Source of the DNA: Pseudomonadota bacterium
Lineage (GTDB): Bacteria > Pseudomonadota > Gammaproteobacteria > Burkholderiales > Burkholderiaceae_C
NCBI GenBank assembly: GCA_023438115.1
Contig: JAEZEB010000070.1
Span: forward strand, 1 to 20,388
Length of the DNA stretch: 20,388 nt
Direction: 5' to 3'
Shown: piece by piece, positions 6,865 through 14,525 of the stretch
How the letters are laid out: the number at the start of each line of letters is the position of its first letter
Numbering within the stretch: the stretch's first letter is position 1
Notes under the pieces: model-generated
Told to the model about the DNA's origin: nothing
Seen by the model: only the letters and a program-made list of their open reading frames with translations
Database searches by the model: none
Program-made: the position numbers and the translations under genes

Positions 6865-8517
6865 ATGCGCAAGTTGTCCCGCTGGTTTCCCTTCCTGGAC
6901 TGGCCCGCCCCCACCCCGCAGCTGCTGCGCGGCGAGGCCATCGCCGCCCTCACGGTGGCGGTGGTGATGATCCCCCAGTCCGTGGCCTACGCGGGCCTGG
7001 CCGGCATGCCCCTGGTGACCGGCCTCTACGCCACCTTCCTGCCGATGCTGGCGGCGGTCCTGTTCAGCGCGTCCACGCGGCTGTCCGTCGGGCCTTCCGC
7101 GCTCTCGAGCGTGCTGGTGGGCGCCTCGCTGATCGGCATGGCGCAACCGGGCAGCGCCAGCTGGGTCGCGCTGGCCGTGTGGCTGGCGCTGCTGGCCGGC
7201 GGCATCCAGCTGTTCGTCGGCCTCACCGGATCGGCCTGGGTGCTGAACCTCGTGAGCTCGCCCGTGCTCGCGGGCTTCACGCAGGCAGCGGCGCTGCTGA
7301 TCATCGCCTCGCAGCTGCCCGCCCTCATCGGCCTCGAGGGCTCGCTGGGGCAGTTGCTGCATTCGCCCCGGCTGGACCTGCAGGCGGCGGCCTACGGACT
7401 GGTGAGCCTGGTGCTGTTCATCGTGGCCAAGCGCCTCGCGCCCAAGCTGCCCATCATGCTGATCGCCCTCGCCGGCGCGGGCCTGATCGCCTGGCTGACC
7501 GGCTATTCGCGCGAGGGCGCCGTCGTCGGCCCGCTTCCGCAGGGCCTGCCCGATGTCTACTGGCCTGCCTGGCCCGGCTGGGAACAGTTCTCCACGCTGA
7601 TCGCACCGGCGCTGGTCATCACGCTCGTGAGCTCGCTGGAGATGGCCGCCAGCGCCAAGATCGAGAACCAGCGCGAGGGCCGCCGCTGGGACGCCAACCA
7701 GGACCTCGTGGGCCAGGGCATGGGCAAGCTGGCGTCCGCCTTCTCCGGCGCCTTCGCCACCAGCACCTCCTTCTCGCGCTCGGCGCTGACGCTCTACGCG
7801 GGCGCGCGCACGGGCTGGGCCACGGTGATCGCCGCGCTGTTCGTGCTGGTCGTGCTGCTGTTCCTCACGCCGGCGCTTTCGCATGTGCCGCGGGCGGTGC
7901 TGGCGGCGGTGGTGATCGCGGCCGTGTCCAGCCTGTTCAAGCCGCGCGTGTTCGCCGAGCTGTGGCGCGTCAACCGCGTGGAGGCCATCACCGCGGGCGT
8001 GACCTTCCTCGTGACCGTGCTTTCGGCCCCGCGCATCTACTGGGGCGTGCTCACGGGCGTGCTGATCGGGCTGGCGCACTTCCTGTACCTGCGGCTGCAC
8101 CCGCGCATCATCGAGGTGGGCCTGCACCCGGACGGGAGCCTGCGCGACCGCCACCTCTGGGAACTGCCGCCGCTCGCGCCGCAGCTCTATGCGCTGCGCA
8201 TGGACGCGGAACTGGATTTCGCCTCCGCCAGCGCCATGGAGCGCGCGGTGGTCGAACACCTCGCCGCGCATCCCGACGTGCGCCACGTGTGCCTCTTCGC
8301 CCAGCCGATCAACCGCGTCGACGCCACCGGCGTGGAGATGTTCGCACAGCTGCGCAAGCTGCTGGCCGAGCGCGGCATCACGCTGCACATCAGCGGCATC
8401 AAGCTGCCCGTGGAGCGCGTGCTGGAGAAGGCCGGCGCCCTGCAGCCCGGCCCGCTGCTGAAGATGTACCGGACCGACACCGAGGCGCTGCTCGCCTTCG
8501 GGCGGCTCAGCCCGTGA
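6865..8517 (+). CDS. SulP-family anion transporter with C-terminal STAS domain
   Basis: 550 residues. The N-terminal part has the SulP signature (VAVVMIPQSVAYAGLAGMPL, about 31-50, then VTGLYATFLPML) and many hydrophobic helices up to about residue 415. A C-terminal STAS domain spans about 441-545, with the conserved VDATGVEMFAQL segment around 485-496. Family knowledge: SulP proteins move sulfate, bicarbonate or dicarboxylates across the inner membrane, and the STAS domain is needed for transport or regulation. The start is 31 bases after the sulfatase stop, with a GAAGG about 13 bases upstream. Beside a sulfatase, sulfate is the most natural substrate, either importing it or disposing of the released ion; that is inference from context. 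The family call is secure. Confidence 0.94.
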   Translation: MRKLSRWFPFLDWPAPTPQLLRGEAIAALTVAVVMIPQSVAYAGLAGMPLVTGLYATFLPMLAAVLFSASTRLSVGPSALSSVLVGASLIGMAQPGSASWVALAVWLALLAGGIQLFVGLTGSAWVLNLVSSPVLAGFTQAAALLIIASQLPALIGLEGSLGQLLHSPRLDLQAAAYGLVSLVLFIVAKRLAPKLPIMLIALAGAGLIAWLTGYSREGAVVGPLPQGLPDVYWPAWPGWEQFSTLIAPALVITLVSSLEMAASAKIENQREGRRWDANQDLVGQGMGKLASAFSGAFATSTSFSRSALTLYAGARTGWATVIAALFVLVVLLFLTPALSHVPRAVLAAVVIAAVSSLFKPRVFAELWRVNRVEAITAGVTFLVTVLSAPRIYWGVLTGVLIGLAHFLYLRLHPRIIEVGLHPDGSLRDRHLWELPPLAPQLYALRMDAELDFASASAMERAVVEHLAAHPDVRHVCLFAQPINRVDATGVEMFAQLRKLLAERGITLHISGIKLPVERVLEKAGALQPGPLLKMYRTDTEALLAFGRLSP

Positions 8518-8599
8518 CAGGGCCGCGGGAGCCGCGTTGGACTGGCGCGACCGCGCGCGTGCCGCTATCGTGCAGCCTCATGCTGGAAGCCGTCCGTCC

Positions 8600-10108
8600 A
8601 TGAACCTCGCGAACACGCTGCGCCGCATCGCGCTCGCCGACCCGCAACGCCCCGCCCTCTTCGAAGGCCCGCGGCTGCGCCACACCTACGGCGAACTCGC
8701 CGCGCGCTGCGCGCTCCTGGCCGCCGCGCTGCACGCCGCGGGCCTGGCGCCGGGCGAGCGCGTGGTCCTCTTCATGCGCAACCATCCGGCCTACCTGGAA
8801 CTGCTGTACGGCTGCTGGTGGGCCGGGCTCGCCGTGGTGCCGGTGAATGCGAAGCTGCACCTGCGCGAAGCGCAGTGGATCGCGGAGCATGCGCAGGCGC
8901 GCTGGGCCTTCGTGACCGCCGACGTGGGCACCGGCCTGCAGGTGCCGGGGCGCTGCATCGACGTGGACACGGCGGACTACGCGGTGCTGTTCGATGGCGC
9001 GCCGCTGGAACTGCAGCACCGCGCGCCCGGCGACCTCGCCTGGCTGTTCTACACCAGCGGCACAACGGGCAAGCCCAAGGGCGTGATGCTCACGCATCGC
9101 AACCTGATGACCATGGGCCTGACCTACTTCGTGGACGTCGATCCCGTCGATGCGCGCGACGCGATCGTCTACGGCCCGCCGATGTCGCACGGCGCGGGCC
9201 TCTACGCGATCCCGCACGTGATGGCAGGCGCGCGGCACGTGGTGCCCGCCTCGGGCGGCTTCGATCCCGCGGAAGTGTTCGATCTCGCGCGCGCCGTCGG
9301 CCGGCTCACCATGTTCGCCGCGCCGACCATCGTGAAGCGGCTGGTCGATCACGCGGAATCGCACGGGCTGGACGGCGAAGGCTTCAAGACGATCGTCTAC
9401 GGCGGCGCGCCCATGTACGCCGAGGACATCAAGCGCGCGCTGCGGGTGCTGGGCGCGCGCTTCGTGCAGATCTACGGCCAGGGCGAGACGCCCATGGTAG
9501 CCACCGCGCTCTCGCGCCTGCACCTGGGCGACACGCGGCATCCGCGCCATGCCGAGCGCATCGCCTCGGTGGGCGTGGCGCAGACGCCGGTGGAAGTGCG
9601 CGTGGCGGATGCCGAGGGCCGCACGCTGCCCCGGGGCGAGATCGGCGAGGTGCTGGTGCGCGGCGACACCGTCATGGCGGGCTACTGGCGCGACGAAGCG
9701 GCCACGGCCGCGGCGCTGCGCGGCGGCTGGCTCTTCACCGGCGACATGGGCAGCCTCGACGAGGACGGCTTCCTCACGCTGAAGGACCGCAGCAAGGACC
9801 TGGTGATCAGCGGCGGTTCCAACATCTACCCGCGGGAAGTCGAGGAGGTGCTGCTGCTCGCGCCCGGCGTCGCAGAGGTCTCCGTGGTGGGCGCGCCCGA
9901 TCCCGAGTGGGGCGAGATCGTGGTCGCCTTCGTGGTGGCGCAGCCTGGCCGCGAGGTGACGCAGGCGGACCTGGAGGCCGTGTGCCTGCAGCACATCGCG
10001 CGCTTCAAGCGGCCCAAGCGCTACGTGTTCGTGGACGCGCTGCCGAAGAACAACTACGGCAAGGTGCTCAAGACGGAATTGCGCGAGCGCCTGAAGAACG
10101 GCGCCTGA
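8600..10108 (+). CDS. AMP-forming acyl-CoA synthetase (ANL superfamily)
   Basis: 502 residues. The start at 8600 (MNLANTLRRIALADP) is preferred to an upstream in-frame ATG at 8537 because it has TGGAAG about 10 bases before it and matches the usual N-terminus. ANL motifs: P-loop YTSGTTGKPKG (151-161), IYGQGETP (291-298, Glu296), TGD (380-382), hinge motif DRSKDLVISGGSNIYPREVEE (396-416) and catalytic Lys488 in NNYGKVLK. Family knowledge: it activates a carboxylic acid as acyl-AMP and transfers it to CoA. The chain length or aromatic nature of the substrate cannot be told from sequence. It follows SulP by 82 bases and may belong to the same catabolic cassette or have its own promoter. It converges with the downstream flavodoxin-fold gene, the stops lying 11 bases apart. 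Confidence 0.93.
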   Translation: MNLANTLRRIALADPQRPALFEGPRLRHTYGELAARCALLAAALHAAGLAPGERVVLFMRNHPAYLELLYGCWWAGLAVVPVNAKLHLREAQWIAEHAQARWAFVTADVGTGLQVPGRCIDVDTADYAVLFDGAPLELQHRAPGDLAWLFYTSGTTGKPKGVMLTHRNLMTMGLTYFVDVDPVDARDAIVYGPPMSHGAGLYAIPHVMAGARHVVPASGGFDPAEVFDLARAVGRLTMFAAPTIVKRLVDHAESHGLDGEGFKTIVYGGAPMYAEDIKRALRVLGARFVQIYGQGETPMVATALSRLHLGDTRHPRHAERIASVGVAQTPVEVRVADAEGRTLPRGEIGEVLVRGDTVMAGYWRDEAATAAALRGGWLFTGDMGSLDEDGFLTLKDRSKDLVISGGSNIYPREVEEVLLLAPGVAEVSVVGAPDPEWGEIVVAFVVAQPGREVTQADLEAVCLQHIARFKRPKRYVFVDALPKNNYGKVLKTELRERLKNGA

Positions 10109-10121
10109 GGCGCCGGCGCCT
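10100..10121. other. GGCGCC palindrome cluster between convergent stop codons
   Basis: Three GGCGCC hexamers occur at 10100-10105, 10109-10114 and 10115-10120. The last two form a 14-bp perfect palindrome (10108-10121). The first two can fold as a 6-bp stem with a 3-base loop. The cluster contains or touches the stop codons of both convergent genes. It could act as a bidirectional transcription barrier, but there is no T-tract in either direction, so a classical intrinsic terminator is not supported. Confidence 0.3.
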
Positions 10122-11193
10122 ACTTGGGCCGCGGCTTCTTCAGCCCGCGCCCCGGCGCGCTGAGCAGCCCCCGGCGCAATTCGCCGACGGCTTCCAGCAA
10201 GGCGCGCGCCGCATTGCGCACTTCCTCCTGCACGGCGAGGTCGCGGTCCAGCGTGTCGTGGCTCGTGGCATACGGCTCGTAGTAGCCGATGTAGCGGTCC
10301 AGCCGCGCCTGCGGTCCCGCGTCGACCAGGCCCATCCAGTCCAGCCAGTCGCTCAGCACGCGGCGCGTGGATTCGATGCCGGCGACGTCGCCGTGCACCA
10401 CCACCGCATACGCGCGGCCGGCGAGATGCTGCGGATAGTCCCAGCCTTCCAGTTCCAGCTGCTTGGCCTTCTCCGGGTCCTTGCCGCCGGTACGCGTCGG
10501 ATCGGGATTGCCGCCGTCGGCGCACACCATGCGGTCCATCATCAGCTTGAGCGGGCTCGACACCGTGTACCAGTGCGTGGGCGTCACCAGCAGCACGCCG
10601 TGCGCGGCCGTCCAGCGCTCGAAGATCTCGTTCATCCAGTCGTTCACCTGTCCCAGCTCGTGGTTGGGATAGCAGCTGCACGGCCAGTGGCACAGCGGCA
10701 TCGCCGTGGACACGCAGCCTTTGCAGGGATGGATGTGGCGGTCGTAATCGGAGGCCAGCCAGCTCAGGTCCAGCAGGTCCACCTCCACCGGCGCGGCCTG
10801 CAGCGTTTCCTGCGCGATGCGCGCGAGCCGGAAGCTCTTGGACATCTCGCCGGGACAGGTGCCGTCGTTGCGCGTGGCGCAGTTGACCACCAGCACGCGC
10901 GACGGGCTCGCCGCGTCTTCCCAGCGCTGCTGCGCCGCGCGGATGCGGTTGCGCGCCTCGTACCATTCCACCGACAGGTCGTAGTCGGGATCCTGGAACC
11001 CGGGCCCGGCCTTGCGCGTGATGGGCGCCTTGCGCGCCTGGCAGTAGCCATCCCAGGCGATCGCCTCCAGCCGGTCCAGCGCTTCGTCTTCGGCGCGGAA
11101 GGCGGGGTCGTGGAAGCGGGCGCGGAAGCGCTCGCGGAAGTCCTCGCGCGAGATCGCGCCGGGGTACTGGCCCTTGCGCACCTGCGGCTTCAT
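10120..11193 (-). CDS. Flavodoxin-fold NAD(P)H-dependent FMN reductase-like protein, cysteine-rich
   Basis: 357 residues. The start at 11193 (MKPQVRKGQYPG) has a strong GGAGG 7 bases upstream and is chosen over a longer frame. An N-terminal extension of about 97 residues precedes the flavodoxin-like core. Core landmarks are a first strand RVLVVNCATRNDGTCPGEMSKS (about 99-120) and the flavin-loop segment VTPTHWYTVSSPLK (203-216), followed by MMDRMVCADGG. Between them is an unusual cluster: Cys157, Cys160, Cys168, Cys172 and Cys174 (CKGC ... CHWPCSC). Family knowledge: FMN_red-type proteins bind FMN and reduce quinones, metals or azo compounds, and a branch called iron-sulfur flavoproteins has a compact Cys motif in a similar place. 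A bound Fe-S or metal centre is thus possible here but unproven. It may be its own unit or the end of the long minus-strand run, which ends 79 bases upstream. Confidence 0.8.
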   Translation of the reverse strand: MKPQVRKGQYPGAISREDFRERFRARFHDPAFRAEDEALDRLEAIAWDGYCQARKAPITRKAGPGFQDPDYDLSVEWYEARNRIRAAQQRWEDAASPSRVLVVNCATRNDGTCPGEMSKSFRLARIAQETLQAAPVEVDLLDLSWLASDYDRHIHPCKGCVSTAMPLCHWPCSCYPNHELGQVNDWMNEIFERWTAAHGVLLVTPTHWYTVSSPLKLMMDRMVCADGGNPDPTRTGGKDPEKAKQLELEGWDYPQHLAGRAYAVVVHGDVAGIESTRRVLSDWLDWMGLVDAGPQARLDRYIGYYEPYATSHDTLDRDLAVQEEVRNAARALLEAVGELRRGLLSAPGRGLKKPRPK

Positions 11194-11272
11194 CGGCTGT
11201 CCTCCACGGTCATGGCGCAAGCCTAGTGGAAGCGCGCGCGGCGTGGGGCCGCAAGTAACGGCCTGCGCCTGC

Positions 11273-11638
11273 TCAGCCGCGGCGCCGCCTGCGCCAGAGC
11301 AGGAAGTACACCGCGAGGTTGAAGACGACGAGCCCGGTGCCCAGCGTCCATTGGAGCTCGCGCGTCAGCGCGGCCGGATAGATCAGGGGCAGCAGGTAGT
11401 GCTCGATGAAGCCGCCTTCGTAGCCGGCCACGCCACCCGCCCTGCGCAGGTGGTTCTCCAGCGGCGTCAGCGGGCAGATGCGGCCCGTGAACTCCACGAA
11501 GGCGCCCCAGGCCAGCGCCGGCAGGTGCAGCCAGGGCATCCAGCGGTACCGGAAAGCCAGCAGGCCGCCGGCCAGCGCGAACACGATGAACACCAGGTGC
11601 AGCAGCAGCACGGCATCGGCCAGGACGCGGTAGAGCAT
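11273..11638 (-). CDS. DUF2784 family inner-membrane protein
   Basis: 121 residues with three or four hydrophobic segments (about 5-28, 37-50, 80-92 and 98-115) and an Arg-rich C-terminus (WRRRRRG). The arrangement LLLHLVFIVFALAGGLLAFRYRW, then RICPLTPLE and the GGFIEHYLLPLIYP stretch, matches my memory of DUF2784, a small membrane family of unknown function. The ATG at 11638 lies 1 base after the stop of the DUF429 gene (TGA-C-ATG) and has no ribosome binding site of its own, so it should depend on translation of its neighbour. Last gene of the tight minus-strand run. No function is proposed. Confidence 0.85.
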   Translation of the reverse strand: MLYRVLADAVLLLHLVFIVFALAGGLLAFRYRWMPWLHLPALAWGAFVEFTGRICPLTPLENHLRRAGGVAGYEGGFIEHYLLPLIYPAALTRELQWTLGTGLVVFNLAVYFLLWRRRRRG

Positions 11639-11639
11639 G

Positions 11640-12449
11640 TCAGGCGCTGACGATCCAGCCCTCCAGCGGGTCCAGCTCCTCGGGCAGGCCGTAGCGCGGC
11701 GCACCCTGCTGCGCCGCCCACGCGGCCTGCACCAGGCACAGCACGGCGTCGAGGCTGTCGCCGCTCGCATCCTCCACCAGCGCATCGCGCTGCGCGTGCG
11801 TGAGCTTCAGCCGCAGCCCCAGGCGCGTGCGGCCCTGCTCCAGCGCCGTGACCAGGTCCTTGCGGGCGATCAGCCGCTCGGGCGTCTGCTTGGCCTTCTC
11901 GTCGCTCTTGTAGCTGCGGCGCGCCACCAGCTCGCGCGCCAGCAGGCCCGGATAGGCTTCCAGCGCCACGCGCTGCGGATCGCCCGCGTGCAGGCCGGGG
12001 ATGTGCACGCCGGCCTCCAGCAGCAGCGGCACCGCGGCGTGCAGCATGTAGGCCACCGGCGGATTGACCCATTTCATCGAGGGACTGGATCCCGCCACCC
12101 GGTCGAAGCGGCGGTGCGCGAACTTCGCACCCACGGGACGTGCCGCGCAGTAGGCGGCGAAGGTCTCGCGGATCTGCGGCCGCGAGAGCGATGCGTAGTG
12201 CCGCATGCATTCGCGCCACTCGGTCGGCCAGCCGAGATATTCCACCAGCTCGCGCGGCAGGCCGAAGGGAAAGTCGAAGCCGCCGATCCAGGCGCGCGGC
12301 TCGCGCAGCCAGTCGGCAAACGCGGCCAGCGACGCCAGCTTCTCGATGCGCGTCAGCACCACGCGTCCGGCGGTGCACTCGCCAAGCGCCAGCACGATCG
12401 GCTTGCGCCGCGTGGGCGTGCTGGAGAAATCGCAACCGACCAGGAGCAT
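11640..12449 (-). CDS. DUF429 family protein, predicted RNase H-fold nuclease
   Basis: 269 residues starting MLLVGCDFSSTPTRRK. It fits DUF429, which has been described as a predicted nuclease with an RNase H fold. The acidic positions such a fold would need are visible: Asp7 in the first strand (GCDFSS), Asp59 (IGGFDFPFG), Glu164 (ALEAYPG) and Asp231/Asp234 in the C-terminal helix (SGDSLDAVLCLV). Nuclease activity has not been shown for this family as far as I know, so the role is an inference from fold. It follows the EamA gene with a 4-base gap and precedes the DUF2784 gene by 1 base. Its position in a run that also carries a repair exonuclease and a DNA ligase makes a nucleic acid role more plausible. 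Confidence 0.82.
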   Translation of the reverse strand: MLLVGCDFSSTPTRRKPIVLALGECTAGRVVLTRIEKLASLAAFADWLREPRAWIGGFDFPFGLPRELVEYLGWPTEWRECMRHYASLSRPQIRETFAAYCAARPVGAKFAHRRFDRVAGSSPSMKWVNPPVAYMLHAAVPLLLEAGVHIPGLHAGDPQRVALEAYPGLLARELVARRSYKSDEKAKQTPERLIARKDLVTALEQGRTRLGLRLKLTHAQRDALVEDASGDSLDAVLCLVQAAWAAQQGAPRYGLPEELDPLEGWIVSA

Positions 12450-12453
12450 GGGC

Positions 12454-13335
12454 CTAGCCTATCGCCAGGGCCATCACGCCCGCGGCGATGCAGCCCGCGC
12501 CCACCAGGCGCAGCCAGCGGTCGTCCTCGCCCAGCAGCTGGCCGCCGACCAGCGCCGCGAACAGCATGGAGACTTCGCGCGCCGGCGCCACGTGCGACAG
12601 CGGCGCGACCTGCATCGCGTACAGCACCAGCACGTAGGAGATCGGGCTCACGATGCCCACGAACAGCGCGTACTTCCACTGCGCGCGCCAGTGGCGTTGC
12701 GCGGCCGGCAGGTCCCGCAGCACCGCGGGCGCCACGACGAAGACGCGCAGCACGGCACCCATGTAGTCCACCAGGATGGGCGAGATCAGCAGGATCTTCA
12801 CCGCATAACCGTCGACCACCGTGTACGAGGCGATGAAGACGCCCGTGAGGATGCCGTAGAACATGCCCTTGTGCAGGCGCCGGCGCGCCTCGGCATCGTG
12901 GCTGCGCCGCCAGAGGCCGGGGCCGCCGGCGATGAGGAAGACGCCGCCGACCACGCCGGCGATCCCCAGCGCGCCGAGCGCGGAGATGCGCTCGCCCAGC
13001 AGCACCACGGCGGCCATCGAGGACAGCAAGGGCCCCGAGCCGCGCGCGAGCGGATAGACGACCGTGAGGTCCGCCTTGCGGTAGCCGCGCAGCAGGAAGA
13101 GGTAGTAGGCGCTGTGCAGCACCGCGCTCGCGGCCACCAGGGCCCATTCGGCGGCGCCCCAGCCGGGCACGTGGCGCCAGGCAAGCCACAGCCCCAGCGG
13201 ACCCCAGGCGACGATGACGATGGCGGTGGTGAAGGCGGCGAAGCGCACGTCGCCGCCCGCCTTCTTGGCGGCGATGTTCCAGCTGGCGTGGATCACGCCG
13301 GCGAGGAGGACCAGCGCCAGCGCTCCGGGCGGCAT
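12454..13335 (-). CDS. EamA/DMT-superfamily permease
   Basis: 293 residues made mostly of hydrophobic helices, about ten in total, arranged as two EamA repeats (about 4-137 and 157-292). The first repeat contains the typical VIHASWNIAAKKAG start and the VVYPLARGSGPLLSSMAAVVLLGERIS segment; the second contains PLSHVAPAREVSMLFAALVGGQLLGED, with the conserved LGE at the same place. Family knowledge: drug/metabolite transporters of the inner membrane that export or import small metabolites such as amino acids. Substrate unknown. It begins 10 bases after the BLUF gene and ends 4 bases before the DUF429 gene, so cotranscription is likely. No clear ribosome binding site was seen. Confidence 0.93.
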   Translation of the reverse strand: MPPGALALVLLAGVIHASWNIAAKKAGGDVRFAAFTTAIVIVAWGPLGLWLAWRHVPGWGAAEWALVAASAVLHSAYYLFLLRGYRKADLTVVYPLARGSGPLLSSMAAVVLLGERISALGALGIAGVVGGVFLIAGGPGLWRRSHDAEARRRLHKGMFYGILTGVFIASYTVVDGYAVKILLISPILVDYMGAVLRVFVVAPAVLRDLPAAQRHWRAQWKYALFVGIVSPISYVLVLYAMQVAPLSHVAPAREVSMLFAALVGGQLLGEDDRWLRLVGAGCIAAGVMALAIG

Positions 13336-13345
13336 GCGCGCGCCG

Positions 13346-13768
13346 TCAGGTCCGGCCGCAGATCGCGGCGGTGGCCGCGAGATCCTCGAGCAGGGACAGC
13401 GACACGCGGCCGGAGACGGCGTAGGGATCCAGCTCGGGCTTTTCCGAGTACTTCAGGAGCACGGAGTGGTTCAGCTTGGAGATGTTGACCTGCCCCATGC
13501 TCCAGCCGCCGAAGCGCCGCTCGAAGATCTCCTCGAAGTGCAGCAGCGCGACGTCCTTGTGCCGCGGGTCCTTCTGGATGGTGCCGAACAGCTCGCTCAC
13601 CTGCATGCGGCCGCCCTCGATGCACTGCAGGAAGATCCCGTCGCCGTAGCAGAGGATGCCCGTGACGCCGCTGACGGCGTTGTGCTGCCGGGACTGCGAC
13701 AGGATGGCCTCGATCGCCCGCGGGCTGGTGTCGACGGCGCGGCTGCAGTAGAGGAGGCGGACGAGCAC
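13346..13768 (-). CDS. BLUF-domain blue-light sensor protein (stand-alone)
   Basis: 140 residues from a GTG at 13768. The BLUF photoreceptor residues are all present: Tyr7 (RLLYCSRA), Asn30 (SRQHNAVSGVTGILCYGDG), Gln48 (IFLQCIEG), and the Trp89/Met91 pair in GGWSMGQV. The Asn-to-Gln spacing of 18 equals that of characterised short BLUF proteins. Family knowledge: BLUF domains bind FAD and rearrange hydrogen bonds around Gln in blue light. This is a short, single-domain form with a C-terminal tail of about 45 residues and no output domain, so it should act through a protein partner. The GTG is chosen because folE ends only 2 bases before it (TGA-CC-GTG) and an AAGGA 6 bases upstream lies inside the last folE codons. 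Control by, or of, FolE is an attractive inference. Confidence 0.93.
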   Translation of the reverse strand: MLVRLLYCSRAVDTSPRAIEAILSQSRQHNAVSGVTGILCYGDGIFLQCIEGGRMQVSELFGTIQKDPRHKDVALLHFEEIFERRFGGWSMGQVNISKLNHSVLLKYSEKPELDPYAVSGRVSLSLLEDLAATAAICGRT

Positions 13769-13770
13769 GG

Positions 13771-14502
13771 TCAGTCCTTGTGCGGGATCAGGGCGAGGAA
13801 TTCGCGGCGCAGCGTGGGGTCCTTGAGGAAGGCGCCACGCATCACCGAGTTGATCATCTTGCTGTCCAGGTCCTTCACGCCGCGCCAGGCCATGCAGTAG
13901 TGGCGGGCCTCCATCACGATGGCGAGCCCGTCGGGCTGCGTCTTCTCCATGATCAGGTCGGCCAGCTGCACCACGGCCTCTTCCTGGATCTGCGGGCGGC
14001 CCATGATCCATTCGGCCAGGCGCGCGTACTTGGACAGCCCGATCACGTTGGTGTGCTCGTTGGGCATGACGCCGATCCACAGCTTGCCGATGACGGGGCA
14101 CAGGTGGTGGCTGCAGGCCGAGCGCACGGTGATCGGGCCGACGATCATCAGCTCGTTCAGGTGCTCGGCGTTCGGGAACTCGGTGATGGGCGGGGCCTTG
14201 ACGTAGCGGCCGCGGAACACCTCGTTGAGGTACATCTTGGCCACGCGCCGCGCGGTGTCGCCGGTGTTGTGGTCGTTGGTGGTGTCGATGACCATGCTGT
14301 CCAGCACGGCCTGCATCTTCTCTTCCACTTCGTCGAGCAGCGCCTCCAGCTCGCCGGGTTCGATGAACTCGGCGATGTTGTCGTTGGAGTGGAAGCGCTT
14401 GCCCGCGGCGGCGATGCGCTCGCGGATCTTGACCGACACCGGCGTGCCCTCGTCGGACGCGGCCGGGATCAGCTGGCTGGACGGGTCGGCTTTCATGAGC
14501 AT
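13771..14502 (-). CDS. folE: GTP cyclohydrolase I
   Basis: 243 residues from the ATG at 14502; a second ATG at 14496 is equally possible and neither has a good ribosome binding site. Zinc ligands are Cys130 and His133 (SACSHHLCPV) and Cys203 (RHYCMAWRG). Other GTP-CH-I landmarks are DTARRVAKMY (82-91), GLSKYARLAEW (155-165) and the C-terminal DPTLRREFLALI. It is slightly longer than the E. coli enzyme, mostly at the N-terminus. It makes 7,8-dihydroneopterin triphosphate from GTP, the first step to folate and other pterins. The next step in folate synthesis, removal of pyrophosphate, is done by NudB, encoded at the head of the same co-directional run. It starts 23 bases after the ligase stop and is translationally linked to the BLUF gene downstream. 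Confidence 0.95.
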   Translation of the reverse strand: MLMKADPSSQLIPAASDEGTPVSVKIRERIAAAGKRFHSNDNIAEFIEPGELEALLDEVEEKMQAVLDSMVIDTTNDHNTGDTARRVAKMYLNEVFRGRYVKAPPITEFPNAEHLNELMIVGPITVRSACSHHLCPVIGKLWIGVMPNEHTNVIGLSKYARLAEWIMGRPQIQEEAVVQLADLIMEKTQPDGLAIVMEARHYCMAWRGVKDLDSKMINSVMRGAFLKDPTLRREFLALIPHKD

Positions 14503-14525
14503 CGGGAACTGTAACACCCCGGGCG

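Noticed and set aside
4475..6953. Long minus-strand open frames below the Bug2 and sulfatase genes
   Set aside because: Antisense to genes with intact signal peptide and active-site motifs; no conserved pattern of their own.
8537..8571. Promoter-like TTGGAC and TATCGT before the acyl-CoA synthetase gene
   Set aside because: The spacing is 23 bases, too long for a sigma-70 promoter, and the matches are weak.
8818..11226. 802-codon plus-strand open frame overlapping the synthetase and the flavodoxin-fold gene
   Set aside because: It is out of frame with one and antisense to the other, both of which have clear motifs.
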